A stretch of DNA of 64,000 nt from an uncultured Negativicutes bacterium (GTDB taxonomy: Bacteria; Bacillota; Negativicutes; Veillonellales; Megasphaeraceae), in the NCBI GenBank assembly GCA_900752195.1, contig CAADUJ010000021.1:62001-126000 (forward strand), written 5' to 3'. How positions within the stretch are numbered: the stretch's first letter is position 1; each line of letters begins with the position of its first letter. Under the pieces are notes generated by a model. That model saw only the letters and a program-made list of their open reading frames with translations. It ran no database searches and was not told where the DNA came from. Positions 17,181 to 26,451 of the stretch are shown one piece after another. The translations under genes were made by a program, and so were the position numbers.

Positions 17181-17633
17181 CTACTTGTTTTGTAAAATTT
17201 CTTTGACTGTTTTTGAAACGAGCGAACCATCAGCCTTCCCTTTTACCTTTGGCATAACCAGTTTCATGACATCACCCATCTTAAGGGTAGCTACATCCTG
17301 ACCTGCAATGGCATCACGGACAATCTGTTCTACTTCTTCCGGCGTCAGCTGTTTTGGCATGTACTTTTCCAAAACGGCCATTTCAGCCTTCGTTTCGTCA
17401 GCTAAGTCTTGCCGACCAGCCTTTTCAAATTCTGCCAACGATTCCTTGCGCTGTTTCATTTCCTTTGCAATGACGACACTTACACCAGCATCATCTAATT
17501 CGCATTTTCCATTGATTTCAGCATTCTTGATAGAATTACGAACCATACGGATAACGGATAAAGCGATTTTGCCTTCTTCTTTTGCCTTCATTGCCGTTTT
17601 CATATCTTGAAGCAGTGTTTCCTTCAGAGACAT
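17181..17633 (-). CDS. yqeY: GatB/YqeY domain protein
   Basis: This 150-residue protein is the whole of the YqeY family fold, related to the C-terminal tRNA-binding domain of GatB. The family's exact function is not known. Typical segments are LSVIRMVRNSIKNAEI and MPKQLTPEEVEQIV. An AGAAAGGTG box precedes the ATG. It follows rpsU by 27 bases, a pairing common in Firmicutes, and probably shares the strong rpsU promoter. Confidence 0.9.
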   Translation of the reverse strand: MSLKETLLQDMKTAMKAKEEGKIALSVIRMVRNSIKNAEINGKCELDDAGVSVVIAKEMKQRKESLAEFEKAGRQDLADETKAEMAVLEKYMPKQLTPEEVEQIVRDAIAGQDVATLKMGDVMKLVMPKVKGKADGSLVSKTVKEILQNK

Positions 17634-17660
17634 TGTATCACCTTTCTTACAATACGACGA

Positions 17661-17840
17661 TTATGCTCTATACTTCCGTTTACGTGCTGCTTCAGATTTT
17701 TTCTTTCTCCGTACACTCGGTTTTTCGTAGTGTTCGCGTTTCCGGACTTCGGAAAGGACACCGGATTTTTGGCAAGAACGCTTGAAACGGCGCAATGCAC
17801 TGTCTAAGGATTCATTTTTACCAACTTTGATTTCTGCCAT
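17661..17840 (-). CDS. rpsU: 30S ribosomal protein S21
   Basis: The 59-residue, very basic protein starts MAEIKVGKNESLDSALRRFK and continues with VRKREHYEKPSVRRKKKSE, which is S21. A frame extends 28 codons upstream over the promoter, but GGAGGGAGGG lies before the ATG at 17840, so the short form is right. S21 takes part in initiation on the 30S subunit. It is followed by yqeY. Confidence 0.95.
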   Translation of the reverse strand: MAEIKVGKNESLDSALRRFKRSCQKSGVLSEVRKREHYEKPSVRRKKKSEAARKRKYRA

Positions 17841-17895
17841 TCTATTTCCCTCCCTCCAATGTATGTTAGGGAGTGCTTTTATTGCACACAATGAA

Positions 17896-17924
17896 ATTAT
17901 ACTCAAAAAGCATTCATTTGTCAA
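17896..17924 (-). promoter_or_regulatory. Consensus promoter of rpsU-yqeY
   Basis: On the minus strand TTGACA (17924-17919), a 17-base spacer and TATAAT (17901-17896) match the vegetative consensus at every position. The transcript would start near 17889. Confidence 0.88.
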
Positions 17925-17928
17925 TTAT

Positions 17929-17960
17929 ATTGCCCCTGTAACATGTGTACAGGGGCAATG
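17929..17960 (-). terminator. Hairpin downstream of metK
   Basis: ATTGCCCCTGTA pairs perfectly with TACAGGGGCAAT, giving a 12-bp stem 25 bases past the metK stop. The sequence after it is AT-rich but not a clean T run, and it abuts the rpsU -35 box. It is likely the metK terminator, or an end-protecting hairpin. Confidence 0.6.
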
Positions 17961-17984
17961 TAAAATACTATTTATGGTAGAATA

Positions 17985-19175
17985 TTAAAGTCCAGCTTCC
18001 TTACGAAGGACATCTGCTTTATCAGTCTTTTCCCAAGGTAAATCAAGATCATTGCGTCCAAAATGACCATACGCAGCAGTCTGACGATAAATAGGACGCT
18101 GTAAATCAAGCATGTCGATGATGCCGGCCGGACGAAGGTCAAAATGCTTATTGATTAAATCGACAATCTTTTCATTATTGATTTTGCCTGTACCTAATGT
18201 ATCGACGTGAATGGAGACAGGGCGGGCAACACCAATAGCATAGGCTAACTGGATTTCTACCTTATCTGCAATACCTGCGGCTACGATGTTCTTTGCAACA
18301 TAACGGGCCGCATACGCAGCAGAACGGTCTACCTTTGTGGGGTCCTTACCAGAGAAGCAACCACCGCCATGACGGGCCATACCGCCATAGGTATCGACGA
18401 TGATCTTACGGCCAGTCAAGCCCGAATCGCCTTGAGGACCGCCAATGACAAAGCGGCCTGTCGGATTGATATACAGCTTTGTCTTATCGTCGAAAAGACC
18501 TTCCGGTAATTCTGGTTTAATGACATATTCAAGTAAATCTTTTTCAATTTGCTGACGTGTGACTTCCGGACTATGCTGAGCAGAAATGACAATCGTATCT
18601 ATACGGACAGGTTTACCATCTTCGTATTCTACCGTAACCTGTGTTTTTCCATCAGGACGAAGGTATGGCAACGTGCCATCCTTACGGACATTTGCCAGAC
18701 GGCGTGCCAAATGATGGGCTAAAGAGATAGGAAGCGGCATATATTCCGGTGTTTCATTTGTAGCGTAGCCAAACATAAGGCCCTGATCGCCTGCGCCGAT
18801 GATATCGTATTTATCTTTTTCACCATTCTTGGCTTCCAATGCTTCATCAACGCCCATGGCAATATCCGAAGACTGTTCATCCAGCGAAATAAGAATACCG
18901 CACGTATCACAATCAAAACCGTATTTTGCACGGGTATAACCAATATCCCGGATGGTATCTCGTACAATATGAGCAATATCGACATAACACGTCGTTGAAA
19001 TTTCACCTACTACATGTACCATCCCCGTCGTCACGAGAGTTTCGCAGGCGACACGGGCGTTTTTATCCTTTTTCAGGATTTCATCAAGGATGCTGTCTGA
19101 AATCTGGTCTGCCATCTTATCAGGATGGCCTTCAGTGACCGATTCGGATGTAAAAAATTCTCGATTCTTTGCCAT
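17985..19175 (-). CDS. metK: S-adenosylmethionine synthase
   Basis: This cytosolic enzyme makes SAM from methionine and ATP. The 396 residues have the family signatures TSESVTEGHPDKMADQISD at the N-terminus, GAGDQGLMFGYATNET and GGCFSGKDPTKVDRSAAYAAR. Length is normal. A GTAGGAGG box precedes the ATG. The upstream SAM-I riboswitch gives direct feedback by the product. SAM feeds the many corrin methylases encoded in this window. Confidence 0.97.
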   Translation of the reverse strand: MAKNREFFTSESVTEGHPDKMADQISDSILDEILKKDKNARVACETLVTTGMVHVVGEISTTCYVDIAHIVRDTIRDIGYTRAKYGFDCDTCGILISLDEQSSDIAMGVDEALEAKNGEKDKYDIIGAGDQGLMFGYATNETPEYMPLPISLAHHLARRLANVRKDGTLPYLRPDGKTQVTVEYEDGKPVRIDTIVISAQHSPEVTRQQIEKDLLEYVIKPELPEGLFDDKTKLYINPTGRFVIGGPQGDSGLTGRKIIVDTYGGMARHGGGCFSGKDPTKVDRSAAYAARYVAKNIVAAGIADKVEIQLAYAIGVARPVSIHVDTLGTGKINNEKIVDLINKHFDLRPAGIIDMLDLQRPIYRQTAAYGHFGRNDLDLPWEKTDKADVLRKEAGL

Positions 19176-19212
19176 TATACAAACCTCCTACAAAAAATCT
19201 TAGTTCCATTGT

Positions 19213-19238
19213 AAAAAAAGCCCCTCTAAAAGAGGGGT
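19213..19238 (-). terminator. Terminator of the metK SAM riboswitch
   Basis: On the minus strand CCCCTCT and AGAGGGG form a tight stem with a TTT loop, followed by C and seven T. It sits between the SAM-I aptamer and the metK ribosome-binding site. Confidence 0.9.
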
Positions 19239-19250
19239 TTTATTTTCTAC

Positions 19251-19354
19251 CCATCTTCCAGAAATCGTAATCTGTTGGATTTAGCACCTTTTCAATACTG
19301 AAGGTTGCTGCGACATCATAAGGCCAGTCCCTCCGTCGTCTCTTGATGGAACTA
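19251..19354 (-). ncRNA. SAM-I (S-box) riboswitch
   Basis: The minus strand shows the ordered S-box core: ATCAAGAG, GGAGGGACTGGCC, TATGA, CGCAGCAACC, AAGGTGCTAAATCC, closed by GATGGG pairing back to CCATC. SAM binding should favour the terminator and lower metK expression. All core blocks are recognisable. Confidence 0.93.
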
Positions 19355-19428
19355 TATATATTTGTTCTAATAACATAACATAGTATACGAGAAAGGCACA
19401 AAAAATGCAAGGCCTTTTCGTACATTTT

Positions 19429-20649
19429 TTATTGATGCGCTTCTTTTGATTTTAGTATCTTTGCTGCTCTGTCAACGATGATTTCTGCAAGTTCAAACTT
19501 TGACATTTTATCCAGTTTTTCTACCCTGCCATCAGGGAACAAAAGGGTGCCGATATTCGTATCGCCTTTAAAACCAGCACCTGTGGCGGACACATCGTTG
19601 GCAACAAGCATGTCGAGGTTCTTCTTTTTCAGTTTTCCTTGACCATACTCGATGACATTTGTCGTTTCAGCTGCAAAACCGACAAGAGTCTGATGAGTCT
19701 TTCGCTTTCCTAATTCATAGAGAATATCAGGGTTCTTTTCCAGATTCAATGTAAGCGTAGCTTCGCTCTTTTTTATCTTATCCTTAGCCGGTTTTGCTGA
19801 ACGATAATCAGCAACAGCGGCTGCTTTGATGACAAGATCACAATCATCATAGTAGGAATCGACGGCATTTTTCATATCGCACGTACTCGTCACATCAATA
19901 CGGCGCGCGAGGCCTGTCGGCGTCTTTAAATTATCGGTAGATCCAGCTACTAACGTCACTTCAGCACCTGCCAAAACAGCTGCCTTGGCAATGGCAAAGC
20001 CCATGCGTCCCGACGAATGGTTGCCAACAAAACGAACCGGATCAAGCGGTTCCCGCGTCCCACCAGCAGTAACGATAACGTTCTTACCCTTCAGCGTATC
20101 TGTTTTACAAGCTTCTAGCTCAATGCGATCGACAATATCTTCTGGTTCCGGAAGACGACCTACGCCAACAATACCACAAGCCAGATGGCCACTAGCCGGT
20201 TCCATAAAACGATAGCCGTAAGATTTCAGCTTGGCCATATTGTCCTGCGTAATCGGATTAAGGTACATATTCGTATTCATAGCAGGCACAATGAGAACGG
20301 GCGCTTTAGTCGCCATGACTGTTGTCGTCAGCATATCATCAGCAATTCCGTTGGCAATTTTTCCAATGACATTTGCCGTACATGGAGCAATGACGAATAA
20401 ATCGGCCCAGCGTGCCAGCGCAATGTGTTCAACATTATATTCGGGTATATCGTCAAACATCTTGATGGCAACGGGATGACCTGTAATTTCACGCATCGTC
20501 AGAGGTGTAATGAAATGAGTAGCGTGTTCTGTCATGATGCACTGCACATCTGCTCCGCGCTTGCGTAATGCACTGGCAATCATAGCCGCTTTAAAGGCCG
20601 CGATGCCGCCGCTAATGCAAAGTACAATGTGTTTATCCTGTAACAACAT
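19429..20649 (-). CDS. coaBC: Bifunctional phosphopantothenoylcysteine decarboxylase/phosphopantothenate-cysteine ligase
   Basis: This enzyme carries out two steps of coenzyme A synthesis. The N-terminal flavoprotein decarboxylase domain has the opening ISGGIAAFKA, the catalytic His region EHIALARWAD, and APAMNTNMY. The C-terminal ligase domain begins near ENVIVTAGGTREPLDPVR-type sequence (here KGKNVIVTAGGTREPLDPVR). It also has LGFAAET-like LVGFAAETTN, and KKNLDMLVAN. The 406 residues are a normal length. It follows rpoZ by 14 bases in the yicC-remA-gmk-rpoZ-coaBC order common in Firmicutes. Confidence 0.95.
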   Translation of the reverse strand: MLLQDKHIVLCISGGIAAFKAAMIASALRKRGADVQCIMTEHATHFITPLTMREITGHPVAIKMFDDIPEYNVEHIALARWADLFVIAPCTANVIGKIANGIADDMLTTTVMATKAPVLIVPAMNTNMYLNPITQDNMAKLKSYGYRFMEPASGHLACGIVGVGRLPEPEDIVDRIELEACKTDTLKGKNVIVTAGGTREPLDPVRFVGNHSSGRMGFAIAKAAVLAGAEVTLVAGSTDNLKTPTGLARRIDVTSTCDMKNAVDSYYDDCDLVIKAAAVADYRSAKPAKDKIKKSEATLTLNLEKNPDILYELGKRKTHQTLVGFAAETTNVIEYGQGKLKKKNLDMLVANDVSATGAGFKGDTNIGTLLFPDGRVEKLDKMSKFELAEIIVDRAAKILKSKEAHQ

Positions 20650-20663
20650 TGGGAAGCCCCCTT

Positions 20664-20873
20664 TTATTTGATACCAGCTTTGGGAGATTCGTAGGTGATT
20701 TTACCTGCATCAATTTCTTCCATTGCCACAGATACGTATTTATTCGTGTCTACATCGACGAGGGGCGCATCACCATCGGTAAGCTGACGAGCCCGTTTGG
20801 CTGCCAATGTGACAAGGGTATATTTGCTGTCCACTTTTTCCATTAACGATTCTAAAGTCGGTTTAATTAACAT
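20664..20873 (-). CDS. rpoZ: RNA polymerase omega subunit
   Basis: The 69-residue protein is the small RNA polymerase subunit that helps assemble beta-prime. Recognised from SLMEKVDSKYTLVTLAAKRARQL and the downstream VSVAMEEIDAGKI. A GGAGAG box precedes the ATG. It sits between gmk (12 bases) and coaBC in the usual order. Confidence 0.93.
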   Translation of the reverse strand: MLIKPTLESLMEKVDSKYTLVTLAAKRARQLTDGDAPLVDVDTNKYVSVAMEEIDAGKITYESPKAGIK

Positions 20874-20885
20874 GATACATCTCTC

Positions 20886-21503
20886 CTATTTCTGATACGA
20901 CTCTCTGATAGTAGCAATGCGCAGATGATTACGGCTTGTCTTAACATGTTCAGCCGTCAAGATAGAGGCTCCTTCTTCGATGGCCTTATCTAAATCATCA
21001 TTGACTATAATATAGTCATATTTTTCTATCCAGGATAATTCATCAGCCGCTTTGGCCAGTCTGCCAGTAATGACTTCCGGCGAATCCGTATTCCTGTGGC
21101 GGAGTCGATCTGCCAGAATATCCATAGATGGGGGCACGACGTAAATAAATACGCCCTGCGGATACCGTTCTTTTACCTGCATGGCCCCTTGAATATCGAT
21201 TTCCAACATGACGTGTTTCCCTTCGGAAAGCATACGGAACACATACTCTTTCGGCGTACCATAATAATGGTCGTATACCTTGGCATGCTCTAAAAAAGCA
21301 TCTTCTGCCAGAAGTTCCTCAAAATGAGCATTATCTGTGAAAAAATAATTTACTCCGTCTACTTCGCCAGGTCGTGGTTTCCGCGTCGTCATGGAAATGG
21401 AATATTGAATCAACGGGAAACGCTTGCGTAAGGCATCGCAAATCGTCCCTTTTCCTGCTCCAGACGGACCAGAAACGACTATAAGTAATCCTGGATCCTT
21501 CAT
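20886..21503 (-). CDS. gmk: Guanylate kinase
   Basis: This enzyme phosphorylates GMP to GDP. The 205 residues have the P-loop SGPSGAGKGTI near residue 11 and the GMP-binding SMTTRKPRPGE. The VDGVNYFFTDNAHFEELL and LEIDIQGAMQVK segments are also typical. An AAAGGAAG box precedes the ATG. It is three bases after the remA stop. Confidence 0.96.
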   Translation of the reverse strand: MKDPGLLIVVSGPSGAGKGTICDALRKRFPLIQYSISMTTRKPRPGEVDGVNYFFTDNAHFEELLAEDAFLEHAKVYDHYYGTPKEYVFRMLSEGKHVMLEIDIQGAMQVKERYPQGVFIYVVPPSMDILADRLRHRNTDSPEVITGRLAKAADELSWIEKYDYIIVNDDLDKAIEEGASILTAEHVKTSRNHLRIATIRESYQK

Positions 21504-21506
21504 ACC

Positions 21507-21797
21507 TTATAACTTCCTTTCTTCATCCTCACGAGCTGCATCATCGGCATCGTCGCCAACGTGAAGTATGCGATGGGAAATAGTCTCTGGCTGTAATGCC
21601 GATAAGATAATTTGGCTATTATCCATCATTAATACGGATCGGGTTTTACGGCCGAACGTAGCATCAATGAGAATATTCTTTTCCCGGGCCTCTTGAATCA
21701 TGCGCTTAATAGGCGCCGATTCAGGACTGATAATAGCAATGACTTTGTCGCCCATAACCATATTGCCAAAGCCGATATTCAGTAAGTTAAAGTTCAT
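21507..21797 (-). CDS. remA: RemA/DUF370 family regulator
   Basis: This 96-residue protein belongs to the DUF370/RemA family, which in Bacillus includes a DNA-binding activator of matrix genes. The opening is MNFNLLNIGFGNMVMGDKVIAI, and the middle LIDATFGRKTRSVLMMD is diagnostic. The frame starts 12 codons earlier inside yicC, but the family begins at the ATG of 21797. The C-terminal tail after residue 75 is acidic and longer than usual. Its target in a diderm organism is unknown. Confidence 0.85.
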   Translation of the reverse strand: MNFNLLNIGFGNMVMGDKVIAIISPESAPIKRMIQEAREKNILIDATFGRKTRSVLMMDNSQIILSALQPETISHRILHVGDDADDAAREDEERKL

Positions 21798-21807
21798 ATG
21801 CTCACCA

Positions 21808-22692
21808 TTATTCAATATTCTGGATCTGCTCACGAATCTTTTCGATTTCGTTCTTCAGCTGCAATACAAGCTCTGTTGCTTCCATGTCCTGTGTCTTTGA
21901 GCCAATGGTATTTGTTTCCCGATTCATTTCCTGAATAAGGAAATCCAGTTTACGGCCAATATCGCCATCACTAGCCAACAGGCCCTTTAATTGTAACACA
22001 TGACTGCGGAAACGGACAACTTCTTCTGTAAAATCGGCCTTGTCGGCATAAATGGCAATCTCCTGCATGAGCCGATTCTGATCGGGATCCTTTTCCATTT
22101 TTTCAAAAACTGATGTGATTCTCTTGGCCAGTCGTTCTTCATAGGCCTTTAAAATCGGTTCACGCCGGGCTGCAACGCCGTCGATGAGACGGGTCATCGT
22201 ATCGGTACGGGCAATCAAATCCTTCTGTATATTGGCGCCTTCCCGGCACCGCATAGCCACCATACCTTCTAAAGCCAGACGAAGGCTTTCTACGAACACA
22301 GGGCGACACGCATCATCATCGATTTTCGGCGGCACTTGAACAAGCCAGTCCGTGTTAAGAGAAATGACTTCTGATAAGTGTACTCCTTCTGTAGGGAAAT
22401 GTTTCTTTTTTACTTCATCGAGCATGTGGCAATATGCTCCCAATGTCGCATCGTCGACGACGAGCTGCGGCGGTTCGGGAGCCAATTCCTGTACCGTAAC
22501 GAATACATCCACTTTGCCACGATGTAATACCTGTTTGACTTCGTTACGAAGTGTATCTTCCAAAGCCAGATAATTATGAGGCATACGGATATTCAGTTCT
22601 AAAAAACGTTGATTGACAGCGCGCATCTCAATGGTAACAGAAATCTTTCCATCACTTGCTGTACCAGTGCCAAAGCCGGTCATACTACGCAC
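21808..22692 (-). CDS. yicC: YicC family endoribonuclease
   Basis: The 294-residue protein carries the YicC-like N-terminal domain (MRSMTGFGTG) and the C-terminal DUF1732 segment, with FLIQEMNRETNTIGSK and ATELVLQLKNEIEKIREQ at the end. E. coli YicC is an RNase. The first codon is GTG at 22692, with GGAGG eight bases before; the internal ATG at 22683 is the alternative. It heads the remA-gmk-rpoZ-coaBC run. Confidence 0.9.
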   Translation of the reverse strand: MRSMTGFGTGTASDGKISVTIEMRAVNQRFLELNIRMPHNYLALEDTLRNEVKQVLHRGKVDVFVTVQELAPEPPQLVVDDATLGAYCHMLDEVKKKHFPTEGVHLSEVISLNTDWLVQVPPKIDDDACRPVFVESLRLALEGMVAMRCREGANIQKDLIARTDTMTRLIDGVAARREPILKAYEERLAKRITSVFEKMEKDPDQNRLMQEIAIYADKADFTEEVVRFRSHVLQLKGLLASDGDIGRKLDFLIQEMNRETNTIGSKTQDMEATELVLQLKNEIEKIREQIQNIE

Positions 22693-22804
22693 GACGATGA
22701 CCTCCTTTTCAAAGTGGACTAAATGCGAATTAAACTAGGCATCTCTATGCTATCCTATACGATTCATCAAGAACAAAAAATTAAAAATTTAATTTATTTT
22801 ATAC

Positions 22805-25800
22805 TTACATAGCAAATAAGTCAATTTGTTCATCTTCCGGCAACTCACCTAAGCAGCCTTCCTGACTCATGACATCAATCAAGGATTTGGAAACTTTACC
22901 ACGAATCTTCAAATCAGCCTTCGAGCTGAAAGGCCGTTCGTTCCGGGCGGCCACAATTTGATCTGCTACATTGGCGCCGAGACCATCGACAGCTGTAAAG
23001 GGAGGCAATATCTTATTGTCGCATATCGTAAAACGCGTGGCTTCCGAACGGTTAATATCCACATTCATAAAGGAGAAGCCGCGCAGACTCATTTCCTTTG
23101 CCAGTTCTAGGGCAGAATACAAATCTTGATCGATTTTCGAAGCACTTTTTCCTTGAGCCCGTATTTCTTTCATAACCTGTTCCTGCCGTTCCAATCCATG
23201 GATCATAGCGGATAGTTTAAACGCTTTTGCACGAATCGTAAAGAATGCACAATAATAGGCCAGAGGATAATTAATCTTAAACCAGGCAATGCGAAATGCC
23301 ATCATGACATACGCTACCGCATGGGCTCTTGGAAAAAGGTAGCCGATTTTATGGCACGAATCGATAAACCACTGTGGAATATTCCCTTCCTTTAATTCCT
23401 CTTCATAATTTGTCGTTTTCTGTCCGGCTTTATTTAACTTATCTATGCCCTTACCTTTACGAACATTTTCCATGACTTTAAAGCTCGTCTTGGCTTTGAT
23501 GTGATGTTGAATCAAATAGTTCATGATATCATCACGCGTCGATATGGCTTCCTTCAAGGGAACGACCTTATTGCGGATCAAATCCTGTGCGTTATTCAAC
23601 CATACATCTGTACCATGAGAAAAACCAGATATACGAACCAATTCGGAAAATGTACTTGGCGTCGTATCGACAAGCATCTGCCGGACGAAAGGCGTACCAA
23701 ATTCAGGAATTCCCAGACTGCCTACCTTAGAACCCAGCTCTTCTGGCGTTATACCCAGGGCTTTTGTCGAACTGAAAAGGCTCATCGTCTGTGGATCATC
23801 AAACGGAATAGTCTTGGCATCGACACCTGTTAAATCTTCAAGCATACGGATAACCGTCGGATCATCATGTCCGAGGATGTCAAGTTTGACCAGACGCCCT
23901 TCAATAGAATGATAATCAAAGTGTGTCGTAATGATGCCCGAATCTTTTTTATTGGCCGGATATTGAACAGGTGTAAAGTGGTGCACATCCATATCACGAG
24001 GAATAACCATGACGCCACCAGGATGCTGACCTGTCGTATTCTTTACCCCTGTGCAGCCTTGGACGAGGCTGTTGACATAGGCATCATTGACTTTGATTCC
24101 CCGTTTTTCAGCCCACTTCATGACATAGCCATAGGCTGTTTTATCCTGGACAACACCTGTCGTCCCAGCTCGAAATACGTTATCCTTGCCAAACAGTTCT
24201 TCTGTATATTTATGGGCTTTCGGATGATATTCACCAGAGAAGTTTAAGTCAATATCAGGAACTTTGTCGCCATCAAACCCAAGGAAAATAGCAAATGGGA
24301 TATTATGACCATTCTTTTCTAATTTTGTGCCACACTGCGGGCATTCTTTGTCAGGCAGGTCGAAACCGCCGCCATATTCGCCATTCGTGAAAAACTGGCT
24401 CCACTGGCAATGGGGACAAACGTAATGCGGCGGCAAAGGATTGACTTCTGTAATATCCGACATAGTCGCTACAAAAGAAGATCCGACAGAACCACGGGAC
24501 CCTACGAGATACCCATCATCATTGGAATGTTTTACCAGTTTATGGGCGATATAATAGAGCACGCCAAAACCGTGGCCTAAAATAGATGTAAATTCTTCTG
24601 TCAGTCGGTCTTCTACGACTTTCGGCAACGGATTGCCATAAATTTTATGGGCCTTTTCATAGCACATATTCTTCAATGCTTCTGAAGAACCGGCAATTTG
24701 TGGGAAGTACAGTGTTTCTTTCGGAACGGGACGGACGTCTTCAATCATGTCGTTAATCTTATTCGGATTCGTAATGACAACTTCTCGCGCCCGTTCTTCG
24801 CCGAGATATGAAAATTCTTCCAACATTTCATCAGTTGTACGCAAATACAAATCTGGCTGGAATTCTGCGTCCTTAAAGCCTTTGCCTGTCATAAGAATTT
24901 CGCGATAAATTTTATCTTCTTTATTCAGAAAATGCGCATCACATGTAGCGACAGTCATCTTCCCTAATTCGTCGCCAAGCTTCAAGATAGTGCGGTTAAT
25001 ATTTCGAAGCCCCTCATCATCAGCTACCATGCCTTCTCGCACGAGGAACTGATTATTTGTAATGGGCTGTATTTCCAGATAATCATAGTAACTGGCAATC
25101 TTTTTCAGTTCTTCATACGGCAGCTTTTTCTGTACCATAGAACGGACAAGTTCACCAGCTTCGCAGGCCGAACCGAGAATAAGACCTTCCCGGTATTCAT
25201 TGAGGATAGCCCGGGGAATTCGAGGGCGGCCACGATAAATATATTTCAGATGGGAGATGCTGACGAGCTTATACAGGTTGCGAATGCCGACCTGATTCTT
25301 TGCCAGCATGATAATATGATAGGATTCATCAATCTTTGTATCAAACAGATACCCTTCCATGCCATAAATCACTTTGACATTGTTCGTTTTATCTGTTGAA
25401 ATTTCTTGTAGCAACGGGAAGGACTGCACGACACCATGGTCTGTTACGGCAACGGCAGGATGTTTCCATTTCTTAATCGTCTTAATAAGTTGTTTTACCG
25501 TAATGAGGGCATCCATATCGCTCATAACCGTATGGAGATGGAGTTCTACACGCGGCGTCGGGTTCGTATCTTCTCGTTCGACAGAACATTTCGCATCTTC
25601 CATGATGCTGTCGATATTGAGGACATAATCATTGAGATATTCGCTGAATTTAACATCACCATGAACACGAATCACAGCTCCAGGACAAAGTTTACTCTTT
25701 AAATTACTGAACTCGTCCTCCGTGAGCGTATTCCGACGGCGATATTTGGAATTACCGCCTTTTCCGACTTCGAGGAACTTTTGTGCCGAAATGCCATTGG

Positions 25801-26428
25801 TTTTATCGGCAATCTGAAAATTCAATATAATTCGTTTCGTTTTCGTTTCACGGAAATCTACTTTTACAACTTTTCCTCTAAAAATAACGTCAGGCCGTTC
25901 TTCGCCTACAATGTCATTAATGGGTATCGGTTCACCTGTAATGGCCTTACCAAGCCAGACGCGAGAATTAGATGTCCCGCCGCTTTTAGAAGCATTTGAC
26001 TTACCGGATCCAGCAGATACCGTTTCTCCCTGAGCGGCACGGCAGGCTTTTTGATAGTCCGGATCATCTTTCATCCAATCATCATCAAACTCATACATAT
26101 CTTCATGGGGGATATCATAGCCATCGAGGTCAGACACATCGACGTTGGCGACGGATTGGAGCGTTGCATCAGTCTGGCTTAATGGCATATCTCCGCCATG
26201 GCGGATAATTTCCCGTTCGTTGTCAACGGATACTTCACCTTGAAGAAATAGCTTTTCCTTCAGGGAAACTGTAAGTGCATCCATATCAGATACGTTCCAA
26301 TCCGTTTTTGTCCGCAAATGCCACTTCTTCCCTTTTTGGGACGAACAAATTTCCTTTATTAATACGAATTTATCTGCCGCAACAGGTACGGAAAATTCAT
26401 CTTTCGGAATAATATGAAGAATTCTCAT
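22805..26428 (-). CDS. polC: DNA polymerase III PolC-type alpha subunit lacking the exonuclease insertion
   Basis: This is the replicative polymerase of low-GC Gram-positives. Domains in order: an OB-fold near residues 180-280 (RPDVIFRGKVVKVDF), PHP with HLHT at 297-300 and TDHGVV, a zinc site (CPHC 671-674, CPQC 696-699), and the palm with PDIDLNFSG at 724-732 and LDILGHDDPT. The length is 1207, against about 1430 for B. subtilis PolC. The PHP domain runs directly from VIYGMEGY (about 353) to HIIMLAKNQVG (371), where PolC normally carries a DnaQ-like 3'-5' exonuclease of about 190 residues. The start has a GGAAG box. It follows the vanW-like gene by 23 bases. Confidence 0.93.
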   Translation of the reverse strand: MRILHIIPKDEFSVPVAADKFVLIKEICSSQKGKKWHLRTKTDWNVSDMDALTVSLKEKLFLQGEVSVDNEREIIRHGGDMPLSQTDATLQSVANVDVSDLDGYDIPHEDMYEFDDDWMKDDPDYQKACRAAQGETVSAGSGKSNASKSGGTSNSRVWLGKAITGEPIPINDIVGEERPDVIFRGKVVKVDFRETKTKRIILNFQIADKTNGISAQKFLEVGKGGNSKYRRRNTLTEDEFSNLKSKLCPGAVIRVHGDVKFSEYLNDYVLNIDSIMEDAKCSVEREDTNPTPRVELHLHTVMSDMDALITVKQLIKTIKKWKHPAVAVTDHGVVQSFPLLQEISTDKTNNVKVIYGMEGYLFDTKIDESYHIIMLAKNQVGIRNLYKLVSISHLKYIYRGRPRIPRAILNEYREGLILGSACEAGELVRSMVQKKLPYEELKKIASYYDYLEIQPITNNQFLVREGMVADDEGLRNINRTILKLGDELGKMTVATCDAHFLNKEDKIYREILMTGKGFKDAEFQPDLYLRTTDEMLEEFSYLGEERAREVVITNPNKINDMIEDVRPVPKETLYFPQIAGSSEALKNMCYEKAHKIYGNPLPKVVEDRLTEEFTSILGHGFGVLYYIAHKLVKHSNDDGYLVGSRGSVGSSFVATMSDITEVNPLPPHYVCPHCQWSQFFTNGEYGGGFDLPDKECPQCGTKLEKNGHNIPFAIFLGFDGDKVPDIDLNFSGEYHPKAHKYTEELFGKDNVFRAGTTGVVQDKTAYGYVMKWAEKRGIKVNDAYVNSLVQGCTGVKNTTGQHPGGVMVIPRDMDVHHFTPVQYPANKKDSGIITTHFDYHSIEGRLVKLDILGHDDPTVIRMLEDLTGVDAKTIPFDDPQTMSLFSSTKALGITPEELGSKVGSLGIPEFGTPFVRQMLVDTTPSTFSELVRISGFSHGTDVWLNNAQDLIRNKVVPLKEAISTRDDIMNYLIQHHIKAKTSFKVMENVRKGKGIDKLNKAGQKTTNYEEELKEGNIPQWFIDSCHKIGYLFPRAHAVAYVMMAFRIAWFKINYPLAYYCAFFTIRAKAFKLSAMIHGLERQEQVMKEIRAQGKSASKIDQDLYSALELAKEMSLRGFSFMNVDINRSEATRFTICDNKILPPFTAVDGLGANVADQIVAARNERPFSSKADLKIRGKVSKSLIDVMSQEGCLGELPEDEQIDLFAM

Positions 26429-26451
26429 AGTACTTCCTTTCGTAATACGTT

